This document shows, piece after piece, positions 1 to 9,325 of a DNA stretch of 64,000 nt. The first letter of the stretch is position 1, and each line of letters begins with the position of its first letter. Position numbers and translations under genes: made by a program. The notes beneath the pieces were generated by a model. That model saw only the letters and a program-made list of their open reading frames with translations. It made no database searches and was not told where the DNA came from. The stretch is from Bifidobacterium sp. ESL0732 (GTDB taxonomy: Bacteria > Actinomycetota > Actinomycetes > Actinomycetales > Bifidobacteriaceae). The stretch is from contig NZ_CP113920.1 in NCBI RefSeq assembly GCF_029395535.1, positions 62,001 through 126,000 on the forward strand. Reading direction: 5' to 3'.

Positions 1-1219
1 CGCCCATGCGGCCGGTGTGCGCGAGGAAGTAGCCGGCGACCGTCTCGTAGGGGCCGTCTTCCAACTCGATGCCGGTGAGATCGGCGAAGTCCTCGATGGT
101 CATGCCGCCATCGACCGTGGCCACGCCGTCCACGAATGCAGATTTGCCGTTGTGCCCGTCGCCGATGCCGTTGGTTGCACCGCTGCCGTTCCCGTCGTCA
201 GGCAAATCGTATTCGTCGCGGATGTCGCCGACCAGTTCTTCCGTCATGTCTTCAAGGGTGACGATGCCGTCGGTGCCGCCGTATTCGTCGATGACGACGG
301 CCAGATGAATCCCGCGTTTGCGCAGCAGGGCAAGGCTCGGCAGGATTTTCGAAGTACCGGGCAAAGAAATACCTTCGCGGGTCACGTCGGCGACGGTCTT
401 GGCGTTCGGGTCACGCACGTCGAGCAGATCACGAACGTGGACGAAGCCGATGACGTCATCGAAGTCGCGGCCGGTGACGGGGTAGCGCGAATAAGGCATC
501 TCGCGCACGTATTTTGCCGCGTCTTCGATTGACTGCGAGCCCTCCAGAAAGACCACATCGGCGCGCGGCCGCATCACTTCGGCCACAATGGTTTCCGAGG
601 CGTCGAACACGTCGTCAAGGATGGTGCGCTCGTCCTTGCTGAGGTTGGTGTTGGAATTGACCAATACGCGCAGTTCCTTGTCGCTGACCTCGCTTTCGGT
701 CTGGCTCGGGTCGAAGCCAAGCAGCCGCACCAAACCGTTGGTGCTTTTGCCGATGGCCCAGATGATAGGCTTGCAAATTTTGGCGAAGACGTCAATGGCC
801 GGCACCGCGGCACGCGCGATCTGTTCTGTGCGCTGCATGGCGATGCGCTTTGGCACCATTTCGGCGATGATGATGTCGCAGAAGGAAATGACCAGTGTCA
901 GCACGATGGTCGTGCCGGGTGCCGCGATATGGTGCGGGACTCCCCAGTTTTCCACGACCGGCACAACCCAGGGTGCGATGGCGGACTCGCCGAACGATGC
1001 CGAGAAGAAGCCGGAAAGTGTTACGCCGATTTGCACGGTGGAAAGGAACGTGTTCGGGTCCCGGGCGATTTTGGCGACTTTCGCTCCGCGCGCGTCGCCT
1101 TGTTCCATTTCGTCAAGCTGTGAGCCGCGCAAACTCACCAGCGCGAGTTCGGTGCATGAAAACACGCCGCCTATCAGGAAGAAGATGAAAACGAAGACGA
1201 TATCCAAGGCCAAAGACAT
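1..1219 (-). CDS. CNNM (DUF21) / CBS-pair membrane protein, CorC/HlyC family (3' end outside window)
   Basis: The reading frame starts at ATG 1219 and is still open at base 1, so only about the first 406 residues are visible. The N-terminus (MSLALDIVFVFIFFLIGG...) begins a DUF21/CNNM membrane domain with several hydrophobic segments over roughly residues 1-190. A CBS pair follows: the segment after EVMRPRADVV, and a second containing the family-typical AVVIDEYGGTDGIVTLED. A CorC/HlyC-type transporter-associated domain should follow but is cut by the window edge. In this family the membrane domain is linked to Mg2+ or other divalent cation transport and the CBS pair binds nucleotides. The old 'hemolysin' label is not supported by function. 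It is the next gene after the carbonic anhydrase on the other side of a 129-bp gap, with its own start. Family assignment is confident; substrate is inferred. Confidence 0.85.
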   Translation of the reverse strand, partial: MSLALDIVFVFIFFLIGGVFSCTELALVSLRGSQLDEMEQGDARGAKVAKIARDPNTFLSTVQIGVTLSGFFSASFGESAIAPWVVPVVENWGVPHHIAAPGTTIVLTLVISFCDIIIAEMVPKRIAMQRTEQIARAAVPAIDVFAKICKPIIWAIGKSTNGLVRLLGFDPSQTESEVSDKELRVLVNSNTNLSKDERTILDDVFDASETIVAEVMRPRADVVFLEGSQSIEDAAKYVREMPYSRYPVTGRDFDDVIGFVHVRDLLDVRDPNAKTVADVTREGISLPGTSKILPSLALLRKRGIHLAVVIDEYGGTDGIVTLEDMTEELVGDIRDEYDLPDDGNGSGATNGIGDGHNGKSAFVDGVATVDGGMTIEDFADLTGIELEDGPYETVAGYFLAHTGRMG

Positions 1220-1312
1220 GGTTCAAGTCTAGATGAGGCGCGGGATAGTGCTATAGAAATGGCGGTGAGCACAAAGGTTGCTGGTTACTGAAAGTGATTA
1301 TGCGGTATTTCC

Positions 1313-1335
1313 GTTGGTTGCTTTTGGCAACCAAC
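1313..1335 (-). terminator. Hairpin after carbonic anhydrase gene
   Basis: A perfect 9-bp inverted repeat (GTTGGTTGC / GCAACCAAC) with a 5-nt loop lies 13 bp beyond the carbonic anhydrase stop codon. There is no long T-run on the minus strand, so it is a weak or non-canonical terminator candidate. Confidence 0.4.
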
Positions 1336-1348
1336 AAACTTTGTGCTG

Positions 1349-2176
1349 CTAGAACGAAAGCACCTCGACCTTGCCGGTGTCCAGCTGGTAGCGTGCGCCC
1401 ACGATGGAGAGTCGCTGTGCCGCCAACGCTCGTTGTATTACGTCTGAGCGATCGACTAAAGCTTCGATGGTGCGGGCGATATGGACGCGTTCGAAATCGT
1501 CGGTATCGCTGAGTGCAGCCTCCTGCGCGGCCAGGACGGAGGCGCCGACCGAGCGGACGAGTACGGATTCGGAGGCTGCGATAAGTTCTTCCATCTTGTC
1601 GAAGACGTCGTCGGAGTCGATACCCGTGCGTGCTTGGGAAACTTCTGTATCGTTTGCCGCAGGGTCGATCATTTCGGAATCCGTCACTTCTGCGGCGAAA
1701 GCCGCGCCAAGGTCGATGCCGGCTCCGGAAGCGATGGTATCAAGTTCCGCGACGGCGCTCGCCACGGCCCCGCAATGCTGGTGTCCGAGCACGACGAGAA
1801 CGCTCACACCCAGATGCGTCACGGCGTATTCCAACGAGGCAATGACCGCATCATCCAGCGTCTGCCCGGCTGTGCGCACGGTGAACATGTCACCCAAACC
1901 CTGGTCGAAAATGATTTCCGGCGGCACGCGCGAGTCCGAGCAGGAGAGTATGGCCGCGTCCGGATGCTGTCCGTCGATCAGTGATTTACGCGTCTCAAGA
2001 TCCTGCCAAGGGTGCTCGGCCTGCCCCGAGGCGAAGCGCGCGTTGCCCTGCAGCATACGGCTCCAGGTCGCATTGGCCGTGGATTCGGCGGAATTCGGGT
2101 TGTTGTCTTGTGAGCCATTGGCCTGTGGGTTATTTTCGGCGTTGGCGGTCTTGTCTGTCTCATGAGTGTTGGTCAT
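1349..2176 (-). CDS. Beta-class carbonic anhydrase
   Basis: This 275-residue cytoplasmic enzyme interconverts CO2 and bicarbonate. Zinc-site motifs are clear: CSDSRVPPE with C79, D81 and R83, and GHQHCGAV with H132 and C135. The frame extends upstream to 2329, but the start at 2176 (MTNTHETDK) is chosen because AAGGAGAG lies just upstream and the preceding codons do not look like a beta-CA. The first ~38 residues are Asn/Thr/Ser-rich and probably disordered. A ~45-residue acidic insertion after the HxxC motif (around residues 150-195) makes the protein longer than a typical ~200-residue beta-CA. Bicarbonate supply fits the PEP carboxylase encoded about 11 kb away; that link is inference. Confidence 0.93.
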   Translation of the reverse strand: MTNTHETDKTANAENNPQANGSQDNNPNSAESTANATWSRMLQGNARFASGQAEHPWQDLETRKSLIDGQHPDAAILSCSDSRVPPEIIFDQGLGDMFTVRTAGQTLDDAVIASLEYAVTHLGVSVLVVLGHQHCGAVASAVAELDTIASGAGIDLGAAFAAEVTDSEMIDPAANDTEVSQARTGIDSDDVFDKMEELIAASESVLVRSVGASVLAAQEAALSDTDDFERVHIARTIEALVDRSDVIQRALAAQRLSIVGARYQLDTGKVEVLSF

Positions 2177-2928
2177 ATCGGCTCTCCTTGGCGTACGGCG
2201 TAGGCGCAAGTGCACCTTGGTTCTTAAGATTTTACTCTGTTCGTCATCCTGCGAAATGTCGGTCGTCGCTATACGTACTTGCTTGCGAAAACTGCTGCTG
2301 CGGATGAGGCAATGATTGTGGATTGCCATCGCGATTGTGTTTCATCCTGTAAAGGGTAATTGACCTGTCTGGAAGGCGCGCCCACGTCGCTTCACTCCTT
2401 GTGGAACCCTCACCCTGTTGTGTTACGTATAAATGTAAAGATTGCATCAATGGGTTTACTGATGGCTAATTTGCGCTAGACAGTTTAAGGTACTACAACT
2501 AATAAATATGAGATGTTATACAGACGTGCCGTGAGGTTTTGGTATTCGCTTGTCGGCGAATTTGGGGAAATAATGGGGGATGAGTCCGTGAAATTGGGGG
2601 ATTTCATCAATAGAAGTGAAGCGTTGTTTCCCGCGGCGGATGGTGTCTGTCGCGTAATCGCAACGCAAGTATGATGATTGAATCATGAATCACTGCCGTC
2701 GTTTAGGGCGACGGCTTACGCAATTGCGTTCATTTCCTCAATTCGCCGGTGTCGATGACGCATTGGCGATACGGTCAATCGTTTCGACGGCTGCATCTCG
2801 AGGATGCTCTGCATCCGTATGGTTCGAAAATAAGAGAATGACTGCTATAAGTGCCTTCGGTCTTGGAAGTAGCGAGGGCATGTAGTCGCAATGGCGGCGG
2901 AACGCTGCCATGGAATGGAGGGATTGAC
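2177..2928. other. Intergenic region between divergent carbonic anhydrase and surface-protein genes
   Basis: About 750 bp without a convincing gene. The first ~150 bp must hold the carbonic anhydrase promoter; a TAAAAT sequence (minus strand) near 2226-2231 is a possible -10 box. The stretch 2400-2600 is AT-rich. A short 7-bp stem (GCCGTCG / CGACGGC) sits at 2695-2715. The open frames here are shadows without a start context. Confidence 0.5.
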
Positions 2929-5900
2929 ATGCGTGAGTCGTGGCCGCATGGCAAGTATGACAACAGGTCATTGAGGCGAGGCGAGGACGGTATCGCCAGT
3001 AATCTGAAGCACAAAATCGGAGGTGCGGCGGCCGCAATCGCACTGTTGTCCGCGGTCTCCATGTGTGTGGCGCTTGCGCCGATGACCAGCATGAGGGCAT
3101 CCGCCGCCGAGCCAGACGCGTCTGCTGTGGCTAGTGAGACCGATGACGCCGGGCAGGGCACGCAGGTCAAGTCGAGCGCGAAGGAGTCTGGTGGTGCGGG
3201 CAGTTCGTCCGCCATGGCCAGCGGTACTCGGCATGGCGGTACAGCCGGCCCGTCTGTTGCGGCAAGCAGTGCTGGGCAGACTGCTGAAGCTGGTTCGTCT
3301 GCTGGAACTAGCAATGCGAATAATTCAGGTAACGCCGCGCATAGCACGCAGACAGCGGCGACGACCAAAAACAGCGGCACGGCAAGCGATAGCAGCCGTT
3401 CTTTGACGAGAGCCACGTGCGCGCCGACCGATGAGACGACTTTCTACGATCCCGTAGGGCCTGACGGTGACGCTCACCCCAACCATAACGACAAGCTTAA
3501 AGGAGCGTATTGGAAGATCACCTCGGAAGGTTCCGACTGCGTTCTGCACATCGGCAATAACGGCGATCAGGACCGGTGGGGAAAGATTGCCACGAACGAT
3601 GACGGCGATCACTCTTTAGGTCACCAGAGCGCTCACCGGGACTTCTGGCCTTGGTACAGTCAGCGCGAGAGCATCACGAAGGTGGTCGTCGACAACAATA
3701 CCTATGGCTATAAGGTCTATACGCTTGACTCCTCAACCCTTGACTACATGTTCGCCGATATGCCCAACCTCGTCAGTGCGGACGTGAAGAATCTTGATGT
3801 GGGTTCCCCCAATTACATGCGTTATATGTTCGCCAACGATTCCAAGCTGGTGACGGTGGACACCACGGGTTGGCGCCCGTACTATGTCTACGACATGAAG
3901 CACATGTTCGACGGAGACAATGCCCTTACTTCCGTTGACGGTATTGGCGGCTGGTTCACGGACGCAAGTAGAGTATCCGACATCAGCTATATGTTTTCGC
4001 TAGACTCCTCGCTGGAATCGATGGATCTTTCGGGTTGGGCTACGCACCTCAACACCACGGTCACTGGCGACTTCAATATGAGCTATATGTTCAACATGGA
4101 CACCGATACTGTCGATTCCAACGGTAATCCCCAAGTTATCGCGGGGCCCACAGCATTGAATGACATCAGACTGGGCAATTGGCACATGGGTACCGATCTG
4201 ATTGGTATGTTCAGAGGCTGCTCGAAGATTACCAAGGTTGTGGGCATGCCGCATTGGGATATGAGCAAAGCCAAGTTGCTGGACAGCATGTTCTATGGAT
4301 GCTCGAAGCTTGAGAGCGTGAACGTGTCCGATTGGAACACTGACTCAGCCACCAGCATGAGCGGCATGTTCGAAAAAGACAGTGCGTTGACTAGCCTGCC
4401 TGGTACTCAAAACTGGACGACTTCGAGCGTGACCAACATGGGCGGAATGTTCGGCGGAGATACCGTGCTAACCGACCTGAACGTAACCGGTTGGGTCATG
4501 ACCTCGCTCACCAATACGAGCTGGATGTTCAACAGCTGCCCTGCCCTGACGGTTATCACCGGCATCGGCGGCTGGCATACGCCGGCGCTTACGACCACTT
4601 ATAGCATGTTCGATGGCGACACCGCATTGACGCATCTCGACCTTTCCGGCTGGCACGCCACGCTCACCGGAGACGACAACCGCATGTTCGCTAATTGCCC
4701 CAAGCTCGAAACACTTACTGGTATCGACGACTGGGATACTTCGGCCGTAACGGCCATGTACAGCATGTTCCAAGGTGATTCGGCTCTGATTGACCTTGAC
4801 CTGACCAATTGGAGCACGGCCGCGGATACCAACGTGGGCAGCATGTTCCAGGGCTGCAAGTTCCTCGACAAGCTCTCCGTGGGTGCCAACGGCAAGTTCG
4901 ATCGCGGCGCGTTCTACGAGATGGGTGGTGAGGTTCACTTCCTGCGCGACCGCGACCCCAACACCGCCGGCAATGACGTGACGGCCAATGGCATTATGAC
5001 TTCGGGCACTTGGCGCCGCGCGCACGCGACCATCACCGTTAAGCCTTCTACCGTACTCCACTACAAAACTGCGACCAACGACGGCCCGAACCTGCCCGCT
5101 ACGATGTCGCATGGCGCTCACATCGAGTATTACACGCGCGATAATGGTGACAACTTGCACTACGCAGTCGGCCCATGGTCGGCGCATAGTGCGGATCCCC
5201 AATATGACTACACCGTTGGCTGGAACTACGGCGAGAAGGCCGTACCTTCCGTGCTCACCCCGGTGCTCAAAGTGGCGCAGCGCACGCTCAACGGCACCGT
5301 CTGGTTCGATACGCAGAAGAACGGTGCCATCGACCAGAATGAGCCGCGTATGAAGAAGGGTACGCGCGTTGAGGTCATCGACGGCAACGGTAACGTGATT
5401 GCCCACACCACCACCGACGAAAACGGCAAGTGGTCAATCGGCGGCCTGCCCGCCGGAACCGGCTACCGCGTGCGGATCAAGGCCGGTGAGTCCGGCATCC
5501 CGCAGGCCGGTGGTTTCCAGAACACTGTCAACGGCCCCGATTTCGATTCTGCGAGCGGTTCGTTCGACGCGCATGGCGACTGGACCAGCGCTTCGTTTGA
5601 CATGCCTGCCACGCAGGGCTCGAACGGCGACGGCACATGGAGCAAGACCGAGAATCTGGGTATCCGCCGTGGCAAGACCACGGGCACGCCGATGAGCCCG
5701 TTGCCGGTGCAGCACAAGGTCCATGTCGGATTCAATTCGGACGGCGGCACGTCGGTGCCTGGCCAGGACTTGAGCTGGGTTGGCGACGGTCATGGCGAGG
5801 CCACCAAGCCCGCTGATCCGACTAGGAACGGCTACAAGTTCGCTGGCTGGACGCTTCACGGTGGTGACGGCAAGACGCTCTATGATTTCAACACTCCGGT

Positions 5901-6123
5901 CACTGGTGACATCGCGCTGGATGCGCTCTGGACCAAGATACCGTCGACGCCTGCCGGCAACCAGCAGAAGGATTCCGGCAGTCAGGCCGCCAGTGCTTCA
6001 AAGTCCGGCAAGCTCGTTAAGACGGGGGCGGCGGTTTCCACGCTCGTCGTGGTTGCGCTCGCTGCGGCCGTTATGGGTTTGGCCATCGTGATGAAGAAAC
6101 GTAATCAGGCCAAGAGGCTCTAA
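2929..6123 (+). CDS. BspA-like (DUF285) repeat surface protein with SdrD-like and InlB-type domains, LVKTG cell-wall anchor
   Basis: A 1064-residue secreted protein, predicted to be displayed on the cell wall. Start ATG 2929 is preferred over the longer frame because GGAGGGA sits 5 nt upstream. A long basic N-region is followed by a hydrophobic signal segment (about 29-60) and a Ser/Ala/Thr-rich linker to about 190. Residues ~265-660 carry DUF285 (BspA-type) repeats of the form MF..x..L..LDLS.W.T..VT.M..MF. Residues ~787-870 form an SdrD/Cna_B-like fold (LNGTVWFDTQKNG...). Residues ~930-1003 are an InlB B-repeat (RNGYKFAGWTL). The C-terminus has LVKTG (1029-1033), a hydrophobic helix and a KKRNQAKRL tail, a variant sortase signal. 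DUF285 proteins in gut and insect symbionts are thought to be adhesins; the ligand is unknown. Confidence 0.88.
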   Translation: MRESWPHGKYDNRSLRRGEDGIASNLKHKIGGAAAAIALLSAVSMCVALAPMTSMRASAAEPDASAVASETDDAGQGTQVKSSAKESGGAGSSSAMASGTRHGGTAGPSVAASSAGQTAEAGSSAGTSNANNSGNAAHSTQTAATTKNSGTASDSSRSLTRATCAPTDETTFYDPVGPDGDAHPNHNDKLKGAYWKITSEGSDCVLHIGNNGDQDRWGKIATNDDGDHSLGHQSAHRDFWPWYSQRESITKVVVDNNTYGYKVYTLDSSTLDYMFADMPNLVSADVKNLDVGSPNYMRYMFANDSKLVTVDTTGWRPYYVYDMKHMFDGDNALTSVDGIGGWFTDASRVSDISYMFSLDSSLESMDLSGWATHLNTTVTGDFNMSYMFNMDTDTVDSNGNPQVIAGPTALNDIRLGNWHMGTDLIGMFRGCSKITKVVGMPHWDMSKAKLLDSMFYGCSKLESVNVSDWNTDSATSMSGMFEKDSALTSLPGTQNWTTSSVTNMGGMFGGDTVLTDLNVTGWVMTSLTNTSWMFNSCPALTVITGIGGWHTPALTTTYSMFDGDTALTHLDLSGWHATLTGDDNRMFANCPKLETLTGIDDWDTSAVTAMYSMFQGDSALIDLDLTNWSTAADTNVGSMFQGCKFLDKLSVGANGKFDRGAFYEMGGEVHFLRDRDPNTAGNDVTANGIMTSGTWRRAHATITVKPSTVLHYKTATNDGPNLPATMSHGAHIEYYTRDNGDNLHYAVGPWSAHSADPQYDYTVGWNYGEKAVPSVLTPVLKVAQRTLNGTVWFDTQKNGAIDQNEPRMKKGTRVEVIDGNGNVIAHTTTDENGKWSIGGLPAGTGYRVRIKAGESGIPQAGGFQNTVNGPDFDSASGSFDAHGDWTSASFDMPATQGSNGDGTWSKTENLGIRRGKTTGTPMSPLPVQHKVHVGFNSDGGTSVPGQDLSWVGDGHGEATKPADPTRNGYKFAGWTLHGGDGKTLYDFNTPVTGDIALDALWTKIPSTPAGNQQKDSGSQAASASKSGKLVKTGAAVSTLVVVALAAAVMGLAIVMKKRNQAKRL

Positions 6124-6138
6124 TCGTTTCTTCCGTAG

Positions 6139-6176
6139 AAGGCGCGTCGGGAAAGTAGCGATTCCCGACGCGCCTT
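6139..6176 (+). terminator. Strong hairpin terminator after the DUF285 surface-protein gene
   Basis: A perfect 15-bp stem (6139-6153 with 6162-6176, AAGGCGCGTCGGGAA and its complement) with an 8-nt loop begins 15 bp after the stop codon. The stem ends in AA...TT rather than a long U-tract. Confidence 0.8.
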
Positions 6177-6678
6177 TACGTGTATGTGATATAGGTACGG
6201 GTTAGTGACGAAAAGCCTGCGGTTTCGCGGTCTGCGGCCATGTACAATCAGCGCAGGAAGCTCATGGACTGTGGTGTGCGGCTACGGTATTGCGTTATTG
6301 GTCGGTCAACTGCTAATCGGCATATCGAAATCAAATATAAAAGCGCACAAAATAAATGTTCATAGTCAGAAATCTTATTATAGCAAATAAGAATAATTCG
6401 ACTAGTTATTAATGTTTTATTTGGCACAAATAGGCTTATAAACCCATGTCTATTGCGGTTCACGAAAAGAAGTGCCTTCAGACGCATATTAACTGTCGAT
6501 ATTGTTGTTTTCGGCGTTACCATGATGTGGTCGAAACGACGAAAGGTTCTATAGGCGCTCCTGTTAGGGTGCTGGGTTTATTGGTCACGAACGTTCGTAA
6601 AGAGCGTCAGCCGGAATCATAAAGGCCGGAGTCGCGCGTAGACATATATAGCACTTTCGAGGTAAAGGGGTACAAACT
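6177..6678. other. AT-rich intergenic region upstream of ahpC
   Basis: About 500 bp with no supported gene. The central part (6330-6450) is distinctly AT-rich compared with its flanks. The last ~100 bp hold the ahpC control region: a 12-bp palindrome at 6587-6598, a CATATATAG segment near 6644 that could be a -10 box, and the Shine-Dalgarno GAGGTAAAGGGG before the start. Confidence 0.5.
6587..6598. promoter_or_regulatory. Palindrome ACGAACGTTCGT upstream of ahpC (candidate operator)
   Basis: A perfect 12-bp palindrome lies 80 bp upstream of the ahpC start. It resembles half-sites of the actinobacterial LexA box (CGAAC...GTTCG) but lacks the 4-nt spacer, so it is not called as a LexA site. 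Its position suggests an operator for a regulator of the peroxide operon; no regulator gene is adjacent. Confidence 0.35.
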
Positions 6679-7242
6679 ATGACCATGCTTCAGCATGAAA
6701 TCACCGATTTCACCGCTAATATTTATCAGGACAACAAATTCAGCAAGCTCACCAAGGCGGACATGCTGGGCCACTGGTCGCTCGTTTTCTTCTATCCGAA
6801 CGATTTCAGCTTCGTCTGCCCCACCGAGCTTGAGGACCTCGCCGACCATTACGACGAGTTCAAGAAGGCCGGCTGCGAGATCTACGGCGTCTCGCACGAC
6901 ACCGAGTTCGTCCACAAGGCTTGGCACGAGGCCAACGACAAGATCGCCAAGATCCAGTTCCCGATGGTCGCCGACCCCACCAACACGCTTTCCCGCGATC
7001 TCGACAGCTACGATGAGGTCAACGGCCAGGCCGAGCGTGGCGATTTCATCCTGAGTCCCGAAGGCAAGGTCGTGGCCTACGAGGTCATTTCCTCCAACGT
7101 CGGCCGTAACGCCGAAGAGATTCTGCGCCGCGTCGAGGCCTCGCAGTTCGTCTACGAGCACGGCGATCAGGTCTGCCCCGCGAAGTGGGAGCCGGGCGAC
7201 GAGACCATCGCCCCGAGCCTCGACCTCGTCGGCCAGCTCTAA
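6679..7242 (+). CDS. ahpC: Alkyl hydroperoxide reductase subunit C (2-Cys peroxiredoxin)
   Basis: This 187-residue peroxiredoxin reduces H2O2, organic peroxides and peroxynitrite in the cytoplasm. The peroxidatic cysteine is C47 in DFSFVCPTE and the resolving cysteine is C166 in DQVCPAKW, so it is a typical 2-Cys AhpC of normal length. The start has GAGGTAAAGGGG upstream; a second ATG two codons later is a possible alternative. The next two genes encode flavoproteins carrying AhpF-like modules, which are its likely electron donors. That makes 6.6-11.2 kb a self-contained peroxide-reduction cluster for an anaerobe or microaerophile. Confidence 0.96.
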   Translation: MTMLQHEITDFTANIYQDNKFSKLTKADMLGHWSLVFFYPNDFSFVCPTELEDLADHYDEFKKAGCEIYGVSHDTEFVHKAWHEANDKIAKIQFPMVADPTNTLSRDLDSYDEVNGQAERGDFILSPEGKVVAYEVISSNVGRNAEEILRRVEASQFVYEHGDQVCPAKWEPGDETIAPSLDLVGQL

Positions 7243-7268
7243 AGCGAAGCATTAATCGTCAAAGAGTC

Positions 7269-7323
7269 AAGCCGTGAACCTGTGTGCCGGAATCCGAAAG
7301 GATCAGGCTTGGGCTCACGGCTG
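7269..7323 (+). promoter_or_regulatory. Hairpin between ahpC and the first AhpF-like gene
   Basis: AGCCGTGA (7270-7277) pairs with TCACGGCT (7315-7322) across a GC-rich loop that can form an inner stem. It has no T-run, so attenuation or RNA processing that sets a different ahpC to reductase ratio is more likely than full termination. Confidence 0.4.
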
Positions 7324-7367
7324 TTGGCGATTTTAGTGGAGTTGAAGCGGTTATTGATAAGAGGATC

Positions 7368-9155
7368 ATGAAGCAGCAAGATGATTTGTTTGATGTCATA
7401 GTGATTGGCGGTGGGCCGGCAGGGCTTACAGCGGGGCTTTACCTGGCCCGTGCACGATACCGCGTGCTTGTCCTCGAGAAGGAGGATTTCGGCGGCCAGA
7501 TCACGATTCTCAGTGAAGTGGTGAACTACCCCGGCATCGCTTCCACCGATGGCCGTGCACTGGCTGAGACCATGCACCAGCAGGCCGCTGATTTCGGCGC
7601 AGAGTTCATGTCTGCGAACGCCACCGGAGTGGATATCGATGGTGACATCAAGATCGTGCATACCGACCACGGTGATCTGAAGACGTTCGGCATCCTTTTG
7701 GCCACCGGTGCCGTACCGCGCAAGGTCGGCTTCAAAGGCGAGACCGAGTTTGCCGGCCATGGCATTTCCTATTGCTCCACCTGCGACGGCGAGTTCTTCA
7801 ACGGGCAGGAGGTCATCGTCGTGGGCGGCGGTTTTACTGCTGCCGAAGAGTCCGTTTTCCTCACCAAATACGCCACCAAGGTCACCGTTTTGGTGCGCGG
7901 CGACGACTTCACCTGCGACGCATCCATCTCGGACGAAGCCAAGAGCAACCCGAAGATCGAGGTGCGCTACAACACGACGATGAAAAGCGTTTCCGCCGAC
8001 AGGGGTGGGCTTGTTTCGGCGGTCTTCACTGACCGCAAGACCGGCAAGGACGTCGAGTGGAAGCCTGAGGGCAACCCGCATTTCGGCGTGTTCGTCTTCG
8101 CGGGCTACGTGCCGCAGACCCGTCTGCTCGAAGGTTTGGTCGACCTCGATGAGGAAGGCTACGTCATTACCGACCAATATCTTGAGACCTCCGCTGCCGG
8201 TGTCTACGCTGCCGGCGACCTGCGCCGCAAGACCTTGCGCCAGCTGATCACCGCTGTTTCCGATGGAGGCATCGCGGCCGTAGAGCTCGAACGGTACGCC
8301 AAGGACGTCAGCGAGAAGCTCGGCCTGGTACCGCCTCGTCCGACCAATTCCAAGTACGAGCGGCACGAGCAGGCCTACGAGTCCAACACCGAGTTCAAGC
8401 CGCAGCGCAAGGATTCCGACGTCACCAAAGACGTGCAGACCGCCGGTTTCTTCGACAGCACGATCCGCCAGCAGCTCAAGGTCGTCTTCAGTGTGATGGC
8501 CAAGCCGCTGATGCTCGAGGTCGCGCTGGACGAGACCCCGCTTTCCCCGCAGGTCCTGGGATTCGTCACCGAGCTCGCGGAGCTGAGCGGCGGCAAGCTG
8601 ACCGTGCGCTCCTCCACGCCTGCGGATGACGGCGTTGAGGTGGACGAAAAGGGCAACGTCGCGTATGACATCAAGGAGAACCTGCCGATGGTACGGCCTT
8701 GCGTGCGCGTCTGCAGGGTTGGCGAGGACGGCGAGCCGGTGCCCACCGGTATCGCGTTCCACGGTATGCCGAGCGGCCGCGAGTTCAGCTCGTTCGTGTT
8801 GTCGCTTTACAACGTCGCCGGACCGGGGCAAGTGCTCGACGACGATGTGCAGAAGCGTATCGACCAGTTGTGTGCGGACGGCGGCAGCATCGACATCATG
8901 GTGCTGGTCTCGTTGACGTGCACGGTATGCCCTCCGACGGTGCTGGCCACGCAGCGCATCGCTTCCAGCAATCCCAGGGTTCATGCCGAGGCCTACGAAG
9001 TCTCGCATTGCCGCGACCTGCAGCAATATTATGGCGCGATGAGCGTGCCCTGCATTGTCATCAACAAGACCGAGCCTGACGGCACGACCTCTCAAAAGAT
9101 CAAGTTCGGAAAGAAAGGGGTTCCGGGAATCCTGGATTTGATTGAGGAAATGTGA
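7368..9155 (+). CDS. Permuted AhpF-like flavoprotein: thioredoxin-reductase domain followed by AhpF-type tandem thioredoxin-fold domain (copy 1)
   Basis: A 595-residue NAD(P)H-dependent disulfide reductase, probably reducing AhpC. Start ATG 7368 (MKQQDDLFDV) follows AAGAGGATC and matches the start of the tandem copy. Residues 9-19 are the FAD-binding GGGPAG motif. The redox pair C136-x-x-C139 lies in SYCSTCDGEFF, and the NAD(P) motif VIVVGGG is at 149-155. After a linker (~325-360) comes a segment like the E. coli AhpF N-terminal domain (FFDSTIRQQLK...LTELAELSGGKL style), ending in a second redox pair C518-TV-C521-P. E. coli AhpF has the thioredoxin-fold half first; here it is last. Two CxxC centres imply an internal relay FAD to C136/C139 to C518/C521 to AhpC. 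Confidence 0.88.
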   Translation: MKQQDDLFDVIVIGGGPAGLTAGLYLARARYRVLVLEKEDFGGQITILSEVVNYPGIASTDGRALAETMHQQAADFGAEFMSANATGVDIDGDIKIVHTDHGDLKTFGILLATGAVPRKVGFKGETEFAGHGISYCSTCDGEFFNGQEVIVVGGGFTAAEESVFLTKYATKVTVLVRGDDFTCDASISDEAKSNPKIEVRYNTTMKSVSADRGGLVSAVFTDRKTGKDVEWKPEGNPHFGVFVFAGYVPQTRLLEGLVDLDEEGYVITDQYLETSAAGVYAAGDLRRKTLRQLITAVSDGGIAAVELERYAKDVSEKLGLVPPRPTNSKYERHEQAYESNTEFKPQRKDSDVTKDVQTAGFFDSTIRQQLKVVFSVMAKPLMLEVALDETPLSPQVLGFVTELAELSGGKLTVRSSTPADDGVEVDEKGNVAYDIKENLPMVRPCVRVCRVGEDGEPVPTGIAFHGMPSGREFSSFVLSLYNVAGPGQVLDDDVQKRIDQLCADGGSIDIMVLVSLTCTVCPPTVLATQRIASSNPRVHAEAYEVSHCRDLQQYYGAMSVPCIVINKTEPDGTTSQKIKFGKKGVPGILDLIEEM

Positions 9156-9325
9156 GCTTTGGAAATCAAGGCCTATAAAAGGATAATTAAAGATTTTGTA
9201 TGACGTCTATGGCGTTATACAAATTGTTTGGTGGTGAATGCCTCCCAACGTTGGTGCCTGCGGCGAATCGGTGTATCGTAGAAGGCCGGTGACCTGCGAA
9301 TAGTGAATACGATATAAAGGACAAC

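Noticed and set aside
4468..5406. 312-residue minus-strand ORF inside the first DUF285 gene
   Set aside because: Shadow frame created by the repetitive high-GC coding sequence.
6587..6598. LexA (SOS) box
   Set aside because: The CGAAC and GTTCG half-sites are present but without the 4-nt spacer of the actinobacterial box, and the gene is not an SOS gene.
7239..9095. 618-residue minus-strand ORF opposite the AhpF-like gene
   Set aside because: It is the antisense shadow of a high-GC gene whose plus-strand protein has clear FAD and CxxC motifs.
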